From positions 186,001-250,000 of the forward strand of contig NZ_JAUYNB010000013.1 of NCBI RefSeq assembly GCF_030699305.1: a stretch of 64,000 bases of DNA. Direction: 5' to 3'. Origin of the DNA: Novosphingobium sp. (GTDB lineage Bacteria; Pseudomonadota; Alphaproteobacteria; Sphingomonadales; Sphingomonadaceae). The translations under genes and the position numbers were made by a program. Below, one piece after another: positions 57,347 through 64,000 of the stretch. The notes beneath the pieces are model-generated. The model was not told where the DNA came from. It saw nothing but the letters and a program-made list of their open reading frames with translations, and ran no database searches. Numbering within the stretch: the first letter of the stretch is position 1; every line of letters begins with the position of its first letter.

Positions 57347-58021
57347 ATGGCTTATGTCGATACCCACACTTCCAACCACCGGATTGCCACACTGACCACG
57401 GTCGCGCTAATCCACGTCGCGGCGGGGTTTGCGCTGGTCAACGGCCTCGGCGCGAGCTTCATGCCGCAGGCGCGCGAGATCATTCGCACGTTCGATGTCG
57501 ACCTGCCCAAACCCAAGCCGGTGCCCACGCCGACCGAGCAGCCCGTGGCCGCAGACCCGCGCCCCGCGCCGAACCGGCCCGCGCCGAACCCGGCCGATCC
57601 CTTTGCCTTCACCGCCACCGGCCCCGCGCCGACCTTCCCGACCGGCCCGGTCGGCGAGGCCAGCGGCGGCGGCCTGGGCGAGGCGCTGTTCCCCACGCCA
57701 GCGCCCACTCCCGCCCCTGGCATCGCCCCGCGCGCAGCCCGGCCAAAGGGCAACCCCGCGCTGTGGGTATCGACCAGCGATTACCCCAGCGCCGGGATAC
57801 GCGGCGAACTGGAAGGGCTGGTCAAAGTGCGCCTGACCATCGGCGCGGATGGCAAGCCCGGCGACTGCACCGTCACCGCCTCAAGCGGCCATGACGTGCT
57901 GGATGACGCAACCTGCGCCAAACTGCTGCGCCGCGCCCGGTTCGATCCGGCCAGCGACCAGACCGGCGCGAAAGTGGCGGGCACATGGACTACGGCGGTG
58001 CGCTGGGACATCCCGGACTAA
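57347..58021 (+). CDS. tonB: TonB family energy transducer
   Basis: A 224-residue TonB-like protein: one N-terminal membrane segment (about 14-34), a Pro-rich periplasmic linker (PKPKPVPTPTE, then APNRPAPNPADP) and a C-terminal TonB domain from about 145 (IRGELEGLVKVRLTIGADGKPGDCTVTASSGHDVLDDATC). It delivers energy to outer-membrane receptors. ExbB/ExbD genes are not adjacent. Under a Zur-like operator and near a metal-type receptor gene 3 kb away. Confidence 0.9.
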   Translation: MAYVDTHTSNHRIATLTTVALIHVAAGFALVNGLGASFMPQAREIIRTFDVDLPKPKPVPTPTEQPVAADPRPAPNRPAPNPADPFAFTATGPAPTFPTGPVGEASGGGLGEALFPTPAPTPAPGIAPRAARPKGNPALWVSTSDYPSAGIRGELEGLVKVRLTIGADGKPGDCTVTASSGHDVLDDATCAKLLRRARFDPASDQTGAKVAGTWTTAVRWDIPD

Positions 58022-58032
58022 GCCGGGGCTGC

Positions 58033-58064
58033 GGGATAGGCGCGGGCGCGCCTGCGCCTATCCC
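58033..58064. terminator. Bidirectional hairpin between tonB and a hydrolase gene
   Basis: Perfect 11-base stem GGGATAGGCGC / GCGCCTATCCC with a 10-base loop, between the stops of the convergent tonB and hydrolase genes and overlapping the hydrolase stop. No T-run, so strength is uncertain. Confidence 0.5.
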
Positions 58065-58903
58065 AGCGGCATCACGCGGGTCAGGAATTCGATCACTGCG
58101 CTGTTGAATTCATCGTTCTTGTCGCCCGCCACCATGTGGCCAGCGCCGCTGATATCGGCGATTTCGAGCGCGGGGATGCGGCGTTTCAGGTCATCGACGC
58201 CGTCTTCGGTAACGATGTCGGACTTCATCCCGCGCACCAGCAGGGTCGGCACCCGGTCGGTCCAGTCGGCAGCGTCCATCAGGTTGAGCAGGGCGTGCGG
58301 ATCGCGCCGGAAATCGTCCATCATGCGCGGATCCCAGTGCCAGTGCAGACGGCCATCGTCGCCAAGGCGCAGGTTCTTGTTGAGGCCCGACACGTCCTTG
58401 GGCCGGGGGCGTTCGGGGTAATAGGCGGCGACGGCATCGGCCGCCTCGTCCAGATTGGCGAAGCCTTCCGGATTGGCGGACATGAACGCGCGGATGCGGC
58501 CGACGCCCTCCTCGCTCATCTTCGGGACGATATCGACCAGCACGATTGCCGCCGGTTCCAGCCCGTGCGAGGCCGCGACGAGCGAGGTCACCCCGCCCAG
58601 CGACGCCCCGACCAGCGCAAACGGGCGCGAGCCGACCGCCGCAACCTGCGCCAGGTCCTCCGCCCGCAGATCGATGTTGTAATCGCCGTCGGGCGACCAG
58701 TCGCTGTCGCCGTGGCCGCGCAGGTCATAGTTGATGGCGAAATAGCCGGCCTGCGCCAGCTGCTGTTCGGCCTTGTCCCAGCTGTGCCGGGTCTGCCCGC
58801 CGCCATGGCCGAGGATTACAGTCGGCGCGCCGCGCGGACCGGCGATGTCAGCGGCGATGGACAGGCCTTCGCCAATCGGAATGCGGATCGTTTCAGGTTT
58901 CAT
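58058..58903 (-). CDS. Alpha/beta hydrolase (esterase-like)
   Basis: A 281-residue alpha/beta hydrolase. Oxyanion region LGHGGGQTRHSW, nucleophile Ser101 in GASLGG, Asp in MKSDIVTEDG and His in ISGAGHMVAGDKND form a full set. Probably cytosolic; substrate unknown. The ATG at 58903 starts the conserved fold. It follows rubredoxin by 78 bases that contain a strong dyad, and may be the last gene of the P450 operon. Confidence 0.88.
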   Translation of the reverse strand: MKPETIRIPIGEGLSIAADIAGPRGAPTVILGHGGGQTRHSWDKAEQQLAQAGYFAINYDLRGHGDSDWSPDGDYNIDLRAEDLAQVAAVGSRPFALVGASLGGVTSLVAASHGLEPAAIVLVDIVPKMSEEGVGRIRAFMSANPEGFANLDEAADAVAAYYPERPRPKDVSGLNKNLRLGDDGRLHWHWDPRMMDDFRRDPHALLNLMDAADWTDRVPTLLVRGMKSDIVTEDGVDDLKRRIPALEIADISGAGHMVAGDKNDEFNSAVIEFLTRVMPLG

Positions 58904-58944
58904 GTTGCAACCGGGATGCCCCGGCCGCGCGGCCCGGTCAATCA

Positions 58945-58970
58945 CCGATTTAGCCGCGCGGTTAAATTGG
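58945..58970. promoter_or_regulatory. 26-base dyad between rubredoxin and hydrolase genes
   Basis: CCGATTTAGCCGC / GCGGTTAAATTGG: two abutting 13-base half-sites, 11 of 13 matching. It could be a repressor operator or a hairpin. Confidence 0.4.
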
Positions 58971-58981
58971 GCAGAGGCCCC

Positions 58982-59155
58982 TCACGCCAACAGTTCGAAG
59001 TCCTGCTTCTCGCTGCCGCAATCGGGGCAATACCATTCGTCGTCGATGTCCTCGAACCGGGTGCCCGGTGCGATGCCCTCGTCCGGCAAGCCCAGCGCCT
59101 CGTCATAGATGTACCCGCAGTTGCGGCAGCGCCACTGGCGGAAACCTTCGGCCAT
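58982..59155 (-). CDS. Rubredoxin
   Basis: A 57-residue rubredoxin, read directly. Two iron-binding pairs: CRNCG near the start (Cys10 and Cys13) and CPDCG (Cys43 and Cys46), with the [23 protein letters not shown] middle. It carries single electrons to oxygenases such as AlkB; here it sits 21 bases after a cytochrome P450 gene, which is unusual as P450s normally use [2Fe-2S] ferredoxins. Confidence 0.95.
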   Translation of the reverse strand: MAEGFRQWRCRNCGYIYDEALGLPDEGIAPGTRFEDIDDEWYCPDCGSEKQDFELLA

Positions 59156-59176
59156 GGCCCGTCCCTCCCCCTTAGC

Positions 59177-60448
59177 TCAGTTCGCGGTGAAGCGGATCGG
59201 CACGTGCTTTGGCCCGCACACGAAGTTGGAAATTGTGCGTTCGCCCTTGCCCGCCAGTTCGACCGTTTCCAGCCGCTTGAACAGTTCCTCCCACAGGATC
59301 CGCATTTCCATCCGCGCGAGGTGCTGACCGAGGCAGACATGGACGCCGTAGCCGAACGCGATCTGCGGGTTGTTTTCGCGGTCGATCCGGAACTCGAACG
59401 GGTCAGCCCAGACGGTTTCGTCGCGGTTGGCGGATTGATAGGACAGCATCAGCCAGTCGCCCGCCTTGATCTGCTGCCCGCCGATTTCGCAGTCCGCCAC
59501 GCAGCTGCGCATGAAGTGCTTCACCGGCACTTCCCAGCGAATCGATTCCTCGACAAAGGCATTGATCAGCGCCGGGTCGGCCTTCATCTGCGCCAGCATT
59601 TCCGGCTTTTCGGCCAGCGCCCACATGGCCCCTGCGGTGGTGTTCGAGGTGGTGTCGTGGCCAGCCGTGGCGGCGATGATGTAATAGCCCATCATCTGCC
59701 GGTGGTTGAGGTATTCGCCGTCGATCTTCGCGTTGGCGATCAGGCTGTTGATGTGGTCGGTGGGGTTCGCGCGGAACTTTTCCGTGACGGCGGCGAAATA
59801 GCGCTCCAGCTCCATCGTGGTTTCCCACAAGGACTTGAGCATATCCTCCGGCGACAGTTCGGCGCGCGCGCGGTTGAGTTCCGGGTCGGCGTTGTTGAAC
59901 AGTTCCTGCGTCAGCTTCAGCATGAACGGCTCGTCCTCCTGCGGCACGCCCAGCACGGTCATGATGACCCGCAGCGGATAGAGGAATGCAACGTCGGCGG
60001 CGAAATCGCATTCCCCGTCAAAGCTGAGCATGTGGTCCACGAATTCGCGGGCAATGCTGCGGATCTGCTCTTCCAGCGGCTTGATCGCGCGCGGGGTGAT
60101 ATGCGGAAACACGATCCCGCGCAGATCCTTGTGCTCCTTGCCGTCGACCGACACCAGGCTGCGGATCAGGTTCGGTTCCCCCCCGGTCAGCATCTGGACG
60201 CGCGCGTTGCCTTCGATATTGGTCAGGAACGTGGACTTGTCACCGTTATGGAAGAAGTCCGACTGACGTTCGATTTCCTTGATGTCGGCATGGCGCGTGA
60301 CGACCCAGAACGGCTCAAACCCGTCGAGCTGCGCCTTCACCAGCGGCGCGGTCGCACGAATGGTGCGGAACGCTTCGTCAACCACCTCACGGTTTGAATA
60401 GGCCTTGGGATCGATGATGGTCTGGGCGAGTTCGTTCGGCAGTGCCAT
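59177..60448 (-). CDS. Cytochrome P450
   Basis: A 423-residue bacterial P450. Heme ligand Cys372 in FGYGVHVCLGQHLAR, the I-helix AATAGHDTTSN, and the ExxR motif in EESIRW. Closest in feel to bacterial terpene/alkane-type soluble P450s, but subfamily not assigned. It begins a likely operon with rubredoxin and a hydrolase, with a near-consensus promoter upstream and a divergent TetR gene. Confidence 0.93.
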   Translation of the reverse strand: MALPNELAQTIIDPKAYSNREVVDEAFRTIRATAPLVKAQLDGFEPFWVVTRHADIKEIERQSDFFHNGDKSTFLTNIEGNARVQMLTGGEPNLIRSLVSVDGKEHKDLRGIVFPHITPRAIKPLEEQIRSIAREFVDHMLSFDGECDFAADVAFLYPLRVIMTVLGVPQEDEPFMLKLTQELFNNADPELNRARAELSPEDMLKSLWETTMELERYFAAVTEKFRANPTDHINSLIANAKIDGEYLNHRQMMGYYIIAATAGHDTTSNTTAGAMWALAEKPEMLAQMKADPALINAFVEESIRWEVPVKHFMRSCVADCEIGGQQIKAGDWLMLSYQSANRDETVWADPFEFRIDRENNPQIAFGYGVHVCLGQHLARMEMRILWEELFKRLETVELAGKGERTISNFVCGPKHVPIRFTAN

Positions 60449-60499
60449 GGGTTAAGCGTCCTCTGCTGGATCGGCGGCTGATGCGCCGGTTGTGCGAGG

Positions 60500-60528
60500 A
60501 TGATATTTTAGAGTTAGTATACGGTCAA
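60500..60528 (-). promoter_or_regulatory. P450 operon promoter
   Basis: Minus strand: TTGACC (60528-60523), 17-base spacer, TATCAT (60505-60500), 52 bases before the P450 ATG. It is among the best sigma-70-type matches in the window. Confidence 0.65.
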
Positions 60529-60529
60529 C

Positions 60530-60544
60530 AACTAAGTTATAGTT
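60530..60544. promoter_or_regulatory. Possible TetR operator half-palindrome
   Basis: AACTA-AGTTA-TAGTT inverted repeat in the divergent promoter region, adjoining the P450 -35 and covering a possible TetR-gene -10 (TATAGT). A candidate autoregulatory site. Confidence 0.35.
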
Positions 60545-60578
60545 GCAATGCTGCCCGTCCTGGGGATTAACAACATCG

Positions 60579-61232
60579 ATGGATATGCCCGTGCGTGAAC
60601 CCCCTGCCCCCGATGCTACCGCCCCCAAGCGGCGCACCCAGGCGGAGCGCAGCGCGCAATCCGAACACCGCCTGCTGGATGCCGCCGCGCAGATCATCGC
60701 GACCGAAGGCTATCTGGCCGCCACGCTGGAACGGGTGGGGACCAGCGCGGGCTTCAGCCGGGGGCTGGCCAGCCGCAAATACGGATCGAAGGACGGACTG
60801 ATCGAAGCGGTGATCTGGCGCGTATCGGCCCATGTCCACGAACAGGCCGATTGCGCCGTGGCCGGGATCGACTGCCCGCTGGAACAGGTGCTGGCGCTGG
60901 CTGACCGGTTTGTCGAACTGGTCCAGCGCGATATCTCGGTGCGGGCCTATTTCGTGCTGTTCAGCGCGATGATCGCCAACCGGCTGGAAACCCGGCCCGT
61001 GTTCGATGAAGTGCAGATCCGTTTTGGCGAACGACTGGCAGCGCTGATCGTGGCGGCGCAGGGCGCGGGCAAAGTCCCCGCCACCCTGCCCGCAGAGCAC
61101 GCCGCGTTCATGCTCGGCTGTTTGCTGGCCGGGGTGGCGATCGAAACCACCATGGGTTTCGACCGCCTGACCGATCCTGCGGCGGTCCGGACAGACCTGA
61201 CCGCGATGTTGCGGCGGGCTTTGGGGGGTTAA
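60579..61232 (+). CDS. TetR family transcriptional regulator
   Basis: A 217-residue repressor-type regulator. The N-terminal HTH region runs from about residue 28 (ERSAQSEHRLLDAAAQIIATEGYLAATLERVGTSAGFSRGLASRKYGSKDGLIEAV), the C-terminal ligand domain follows. Divergent from the P450 gene and likely its regulator. Start uncertain: ATG at 60579 or 60585. Its 3' end overlaps the receptor gene by four bases. Confidence 0.88.
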   Translation: MDMPVREPPAPDATAPKRRTQAERSAQSEHRLLDAAAQIIATEGYLAATLERVGTSAGFSRGLASRKYGSKDGLIEAVIWRVSAHVHEQADCAVAGIDCPLEQVLALADRFVELVQRDISVRAYFVLFSAMIANRLETRPVFDEVQIRFGERLAALIVAAQGAGKVPATLPAEHAAFMLGCLLAGVAIETTMGFDRLTDPAAVRTDLTAMLRRALGG

Positions 61233-63337
61233 CCCCCAAACGCGACCCGCAGCCGGAGATAGGCCGACCGCCCCGCCCCCGGCAGCCGCGCACCCAGCGG
61301 GACGTCGCCAAGGCCGTTGCGGTTATAGCCGGACAGATGCTCCACATAGTGCCGGTCGAACAGGTTCTCGACGCCGGCATCGATCCGCACCCCGTCGCGC
61401 GGCAGGACATGGCCGTGCAGGCTGGCGGTGACATAGCCCGTGCTGCGCTGTTCGCTGTTGGCAGCCGACACGCGGTCCTGCGCGGCGACGGCTTCGCCTT
61501 CCAGCGACAGCCCCCAGCGCGCGGCATCCCAGCCCAGCGCCAGCCGCACTGCGGCCGGGGCGATCCGGTAGAGCGAATCCGCGATGTCCACCCGCCGTCC
61601 GCGCACCCAGCTGGCCACGCCGTCCAGCCGCAGCGGTCCGGCCAGTTTCGCCCCGAACGCCACGTCCGCGCCCCACAGCTCGGCCGCGACATTGGCAAAC
61701 CGCAGCGGGGTGGGATCGCCGCTGGCGGCCGCGACCATTTCCACCGGGGTGTTGATTACCCCCGGCGTGGCATCATACGGCACGCCCTGGATATAGTCGT
61801 TGATCCGCCGCCAGAACAGCGCCGGCCGGGCATAGGCGGTGCCGCTTTGCCAATCGAGCCCAGCCTCGACCAGCCAGGCCCGTTCCGGCTTGAGCTGGGT
61901 ATCGCCGACATAGATGTTGCCATCTGCCAGCCCGCCGCTGGCCTCGGTCGGCAACCAGCTGAACCGCTCGACCAGGCTGGGCACGCGGGTCTTGTGCGCC
62001 AGTGTGAAGCGCGGCGTCAGCGCGCCCAGATCGGCCCAGATCCGCAGTGCGCCGTCCACCGTGGTGCCGGTCCACTGCCGGTCGGCCGCCGCGAAGGCGA
62101 GCGCCAGATTGGTCGGCCCCATCGGCACGCCGGTGCCCACCCGCGGCGCATCGGTCGCGGCCATATGCGCATCGACGCGCACCCCCGCTTCGATTTCCAC
62201 CGGGCCAAATCCGCTGCGCAGTTCGGCATAGCCGCCGACCCGGCTGGAGCGCGCCTTGTCGAGCGGATGGATCGAGAATGTCGGCATGTTCGGGTTGTAG
62301 ATCTGGAACTGCTTGTCGATGTGCTCGTAATCCGCGCCCAGCCGGACATGGCGGGTCGGCGTGCCGATCTCCAGCGCCAGCCCGGTCGCCAGCGTGCGCG
62401 CGGTGGTATCGGACTGGCGCGTGGCGCTCAGCGCGGGCGCGGGGCGCAGGCTGTAATTGTTCATCCGGTGATCGACCCCGGCATAGTGCGCATGAACGTC
62501 CAGCTTCACATTGTCGGCCAGTTCGCCCTTGAACCCCGCCCGCAGGAAATCGGTATGAAAATAGACGATATCCATTGCAAACGGCGGGTTGCCGGAGGCA
62601 CCGGTTTCCTGCCGCCGGTATTCCAGGCTGAGTTCGCCCGGCCCGGTCCGCAGTCCCGCCTGCACGCCGTAAACCGCCCGGTCGTACGATGTGCCGCCAA
62701 TCCGCCGTCCGCCGGGGAAGCGCGTGTCATCGCCGCGCTCGTGCGAGGCGATCACCCCCAGCCGCAGCGTATCGTTGGCAACGCCCACCAGGCCGCCCAC
62801 GGCAAAGCTGTCATCGACCGAGCGATACTGCGCGGTCACATCGACTTGCGGGGCAAGGCCGCCCGCCGAACCGAACCGCACTTCCTTCAGCGCCACGTTC
62901 ACGCCGCCAGCCAGCGCAGGCCCGTCGCGCACCGGGGAAATCCCGCGCGCCAGCTCCATCCGGTCGACCAGCACCATCGGCGCATAGTGCATCGCCGGGT
63001 CCATCGCGTTGGGACCGCCGGTGGCGAACTGCTGGCCGTTGATCCGCAGCAGCACGCGCTCGCCAAACAGGCCGCGCAGCTGGACCTGTCCGGACAGCAC
63101 GCCGTTTTCAACCAGCGCAGCGCCCGGCAGGCGGGCAATGAATGCGGCGGCATCGGGCGCGGTGGCGGGCTCGCTGTCGCGGGCCAGCGCGGCATCGGTC
63201 GGCGTGGTAGTCAGGCGCGGAGCGGTGACGACAATCGTCTGGGCATCGGCAGAATCGGCTTCATCGGCCAGCGCGGGTGCGGCAGCAGCCAGCGCGGCAA
63301 GGCACGCGGACGCGCGCAGCAGGGTATGGAATTGCAT
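61229..63337 (-). CDS. TonB-dependent receptor, metal/copper-receptor-like
   Basis: A 702-residue outer-membrane receptor: signal peptide (about 1-24, ending ALADE), a plug domain with TonB-box-like TIVVTAPRL, then VQLRGLFGERVLLRINGQ and the strand-rich barrel ending in a C-terminal aromatic-like LRVAFGG. The plug segment GPNAMDPAMHYAP ... GISPVRDGPALAGGVNV resembles OprC/NosA copper receptors. ACAGGA lies upstream of ATG 63337. Possibly fed by the tonB gene at 57.3 kb. Confidence 0.85.
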   Translation of the reverse strand: MQFHTLLRASACLAALAAAAPALADEADSADAQTIVVTAPRLTTTPTDAALARDSEPATAPDAAAFIARLPGAALVENGVLSGQVQLRGLFGERVLLRINGQQFATGGPNAMDPAMHYAPMVLVDRMELARGISPVRDGPALAGGVNVALKEVRFGSAGGLAPQVDVTAQYRSVDDSFAVGGLVGVANDTLRLGVIASHERGDDTRFPGGRRIGGTSYDRAVYGVQAGLRTGPGELSLEYRRQETGASGNPPFAMDIVYFHTDFLRAGFKGELADNVKLDVHAHYAGVDHRMNNYSLRPAPALSATRQSDTTARTLATGLALEIGTPTRHVRLGADYEHIDKQFQIYNPNMPTFSIHPLDKARSSRVGGYAELRSGFGPVEIEAGVRVDAHMAATDAPRVGTGVPMGPTNLALAFAAADRQWTGTTVDGALRIWADLGALTPRFTLAHKTRVPSLVERFSWLPTEASGGLADGNIYVGDTQLKPERAWLVEAGLDWQSGTAYARPALFWRRINDYIQGVPYDATPGVINTPVEMVAAASGDPTPLRFANVAAELWGADVAFGAKLAGPLRLDGVASWVRGRRVDIADSLYRIAPAAVRLALGWDAARWGLSLEGEAVAAQDRVSAANSEQRSTGYVTASLHGHVLPRDGVRIDAGVENLFDRHYVEHLSGYNRNGLGDVPLGARLPGAGRSAYLRLRVAFGG

Positions 63338-63356
63338 GAAACGGGTATCCTGTAAT

Positions 63357-63370
63357 CGCATGAACATGCG
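63357..63370. promoter_or_regulatory. Short palindrome upstream of the receptor gene
   Basis: CGCATGAACATGCG: 6-base arms with a 2-base centre, 20 bases before the receptor start. Could be a regulator site; short, so weak. Confidence 0.25.
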
Positions 63371-63409
63371 CCCGCGCGCGGCACTGGGCCGGGCAGGCGA
63401 CGGGGGAGT

Positions 63410-63802
63410 TCAGGCGATGGCAGGCGGTCCGGTCTGGGGCGGCGGCGGGGCGGCAAGACCCCGGCCGACGGAAATTTCCAGCGGCATTCGCGCAGGTGCG
63501 ACCCTGTCTGACAGCGGCATCGGCAGATCGGCGGCGTGCGGCAGATCGGCAAGGCCCGCCAGCGCGGTGAAGGCGCAGGGGGCTTGCTTGCCCTCATGCG
63601 GATCGGGCGTGTCATCGCCCAGCGGGATCGTGACGAAGACCTGCCCGCCGCTGGCATCGCTGCACAGCGCGACGGTGAGTTCACCGCCCTGCTGCTCCAC
63701 CATCCAGCCGCCTGGCACCGCCACGCGCAGCGCCAGCACCGCCGCCAGCAGCAGCGCTGCGGCGAAGCGATGGTGGTGCAGGAAGGCGCGCCAGAACGTC
63801 AT
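63410..63802 (-). CDS. DUF2946 family protein
   Basis: A 130-residue protein with an N-terminal hydrophobic segment (HHHRFAAALLLAAVLALRVAVPGGW, about 8-32) and Cys in ELTVALCSDASG and APCAFTAL. DUF2946 members accompany copper-type TonB receptors. The ATG at 63802 begins the membrane segment. It precedes the receptor gene by 72 bases on the same strand, so they form an operon. Confidence 0.8.
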   Translation of the reverse strand: MTFWRAFLHHHRFAAALLLAAVLALRVAVPGGWMVEQQGGELTVALCSDASGGQVFVTIPLGDDTPDPHEGKQAPCAFTALAGLADLPHAADLPMPLSDRVAPARMPLEISVGRGLAAPPPPQTGPPAIA

Positions 63803-63912
63803 GCCCGCGCCCCTACGCCTGCCGGGTTTCGCTGTCACCCCCAATGTCATTGCCGCCGCCAGATAACGCCGATAGGCTGCGCGCAACATTCGTTCAGCCG
63901 GAGATTGCCCTT

Positions 63913-64000
63913 ATGCTTCGCCCCGCCCTCGCTCTTGCCGCCCTGTTGTCCGGAACCAGCGCGCTGGCCGCGCCGACTTATATCCACGCGGGCCGGTTGA
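63913..64000 (+). CDS. Secreted amidohydrolase, N-terminal fragment (runs off window)
   Basis: Only 29 residues are in view: a signal peptide ([20 protein letters not shown]) followed by PTYIHAGRL, the usual start of imidazolonepropionase-like secreted amidohydrolases. The rest is beyond the right edge. Divergent from the DUF2946 gene. Confidence 0.6.
   Translation, partial: MLRPALALAALLSGTSALAAPTYIHAGRL

Noticed and set aside
58136-60397. Plus-strand open frame of 753 codons opposite the P450-rubredoxin-hydrolase operon
   Set aside because: Antisense to three genes with intact active-site motifs; composition is that of a shadow.
61337-63355. Plus-strand open frame of 672 codons opposite the TonB-dependent receptor
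   Set aside because: Antisense to a receptor with a signal peptide and plug motifs; no recognisable domain.

Overview
The window is about 65% GC and its gene order and proteins fit an alphaproteobacterium of the Sphingomonadales (Novosphingobium/Sphingobium/Erythrobacter-like). This placement is inference from protein resemblance and layout (hisG-hisD-nusB-thiL-hppA, bolA next to a J-domain gene and cobS, short-form HisG, and an uninterrupted str-S10-spc-alpha translation block). No tRNA, rRNA, insertion sequence, prophage or CRISPR array was seen.

Layout. 1-4.8 kb: housekeeping genes rmuC (cut by the window edge), def and recR on the minus strand, then fmt, truA and an MDR-type oxidoreductase on the plus strand. 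Two different palindromic intergenic elements bracket fmt. 4.8-9.8 kb: a thioredoxin-fold protein, cobS, a J-domain gene and bolA (a known alphaproteobacterial neighbourhood, but without cobT), then a short-chain dehydrogenase and an epoxide-hydrolase-like protein. 9.6-11.8 kb: a KtrAB potassium uptake pair and, facing it, what looks like the C-terminal scrap of a KdpE-like response regulator. 12-20 kb: a DUF2332 gene, hisG-hisD-nusB-thiL in overlapping order, a membrane desaturase/hydroxylase with a tiny membrane partner, and hppA with a clear terminator. 20-31 kb: two secreted S9 peptidases, a GNAT-cupin-tesB run, uvrC and two paralogous exported proteins.

31-53.5 kb is the translation block, all on the minus strand, in transcription order: rpsL-rpsG-fusA-tuf, then rpsJ-rplC-rplD-rplW-rplB-rpsS-rplV-rpsC-rplP-rpmC-rpsQ-rplN-rplX-rplE-rpsN-rpsH-rplF-rplR-rpsE-rpmD, two acyltransferase genes, rplO-secY-adk, an SRPBCC gene, and rpsM-rpsK-rpoA-rplQ. 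It is broken into sub-units: a terminator lies after tuf, another after rpmD and another after rplQ, and promoter-like sites precede rpsL, rplO and rpsM. Two guest modules (acyltransferases; SRPBCC) sit exactly at those breaks.

53.8-64 kb is accessory. Divergent from rpsL is a three-gene cassette of a small helical protein, a class-3-lipase-type protein and an ankyrin lipoprotein, which reads as an antibacterial lipase effector with adaptor and periplasmic immunity protein. Then come an HTH-like protein, a glutathione transferase, a TonB protein under a Zur-box-like palindrome, an operon of cytochrome P450, rubredoxin and alpha/beta hydrolase with a divergent TetR regulator, and a TonB-dependent receptor with a DUF2946 protein (probably metal, perhaps copper, uptake). 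A secreted amidohydrolase runs off the right edge.
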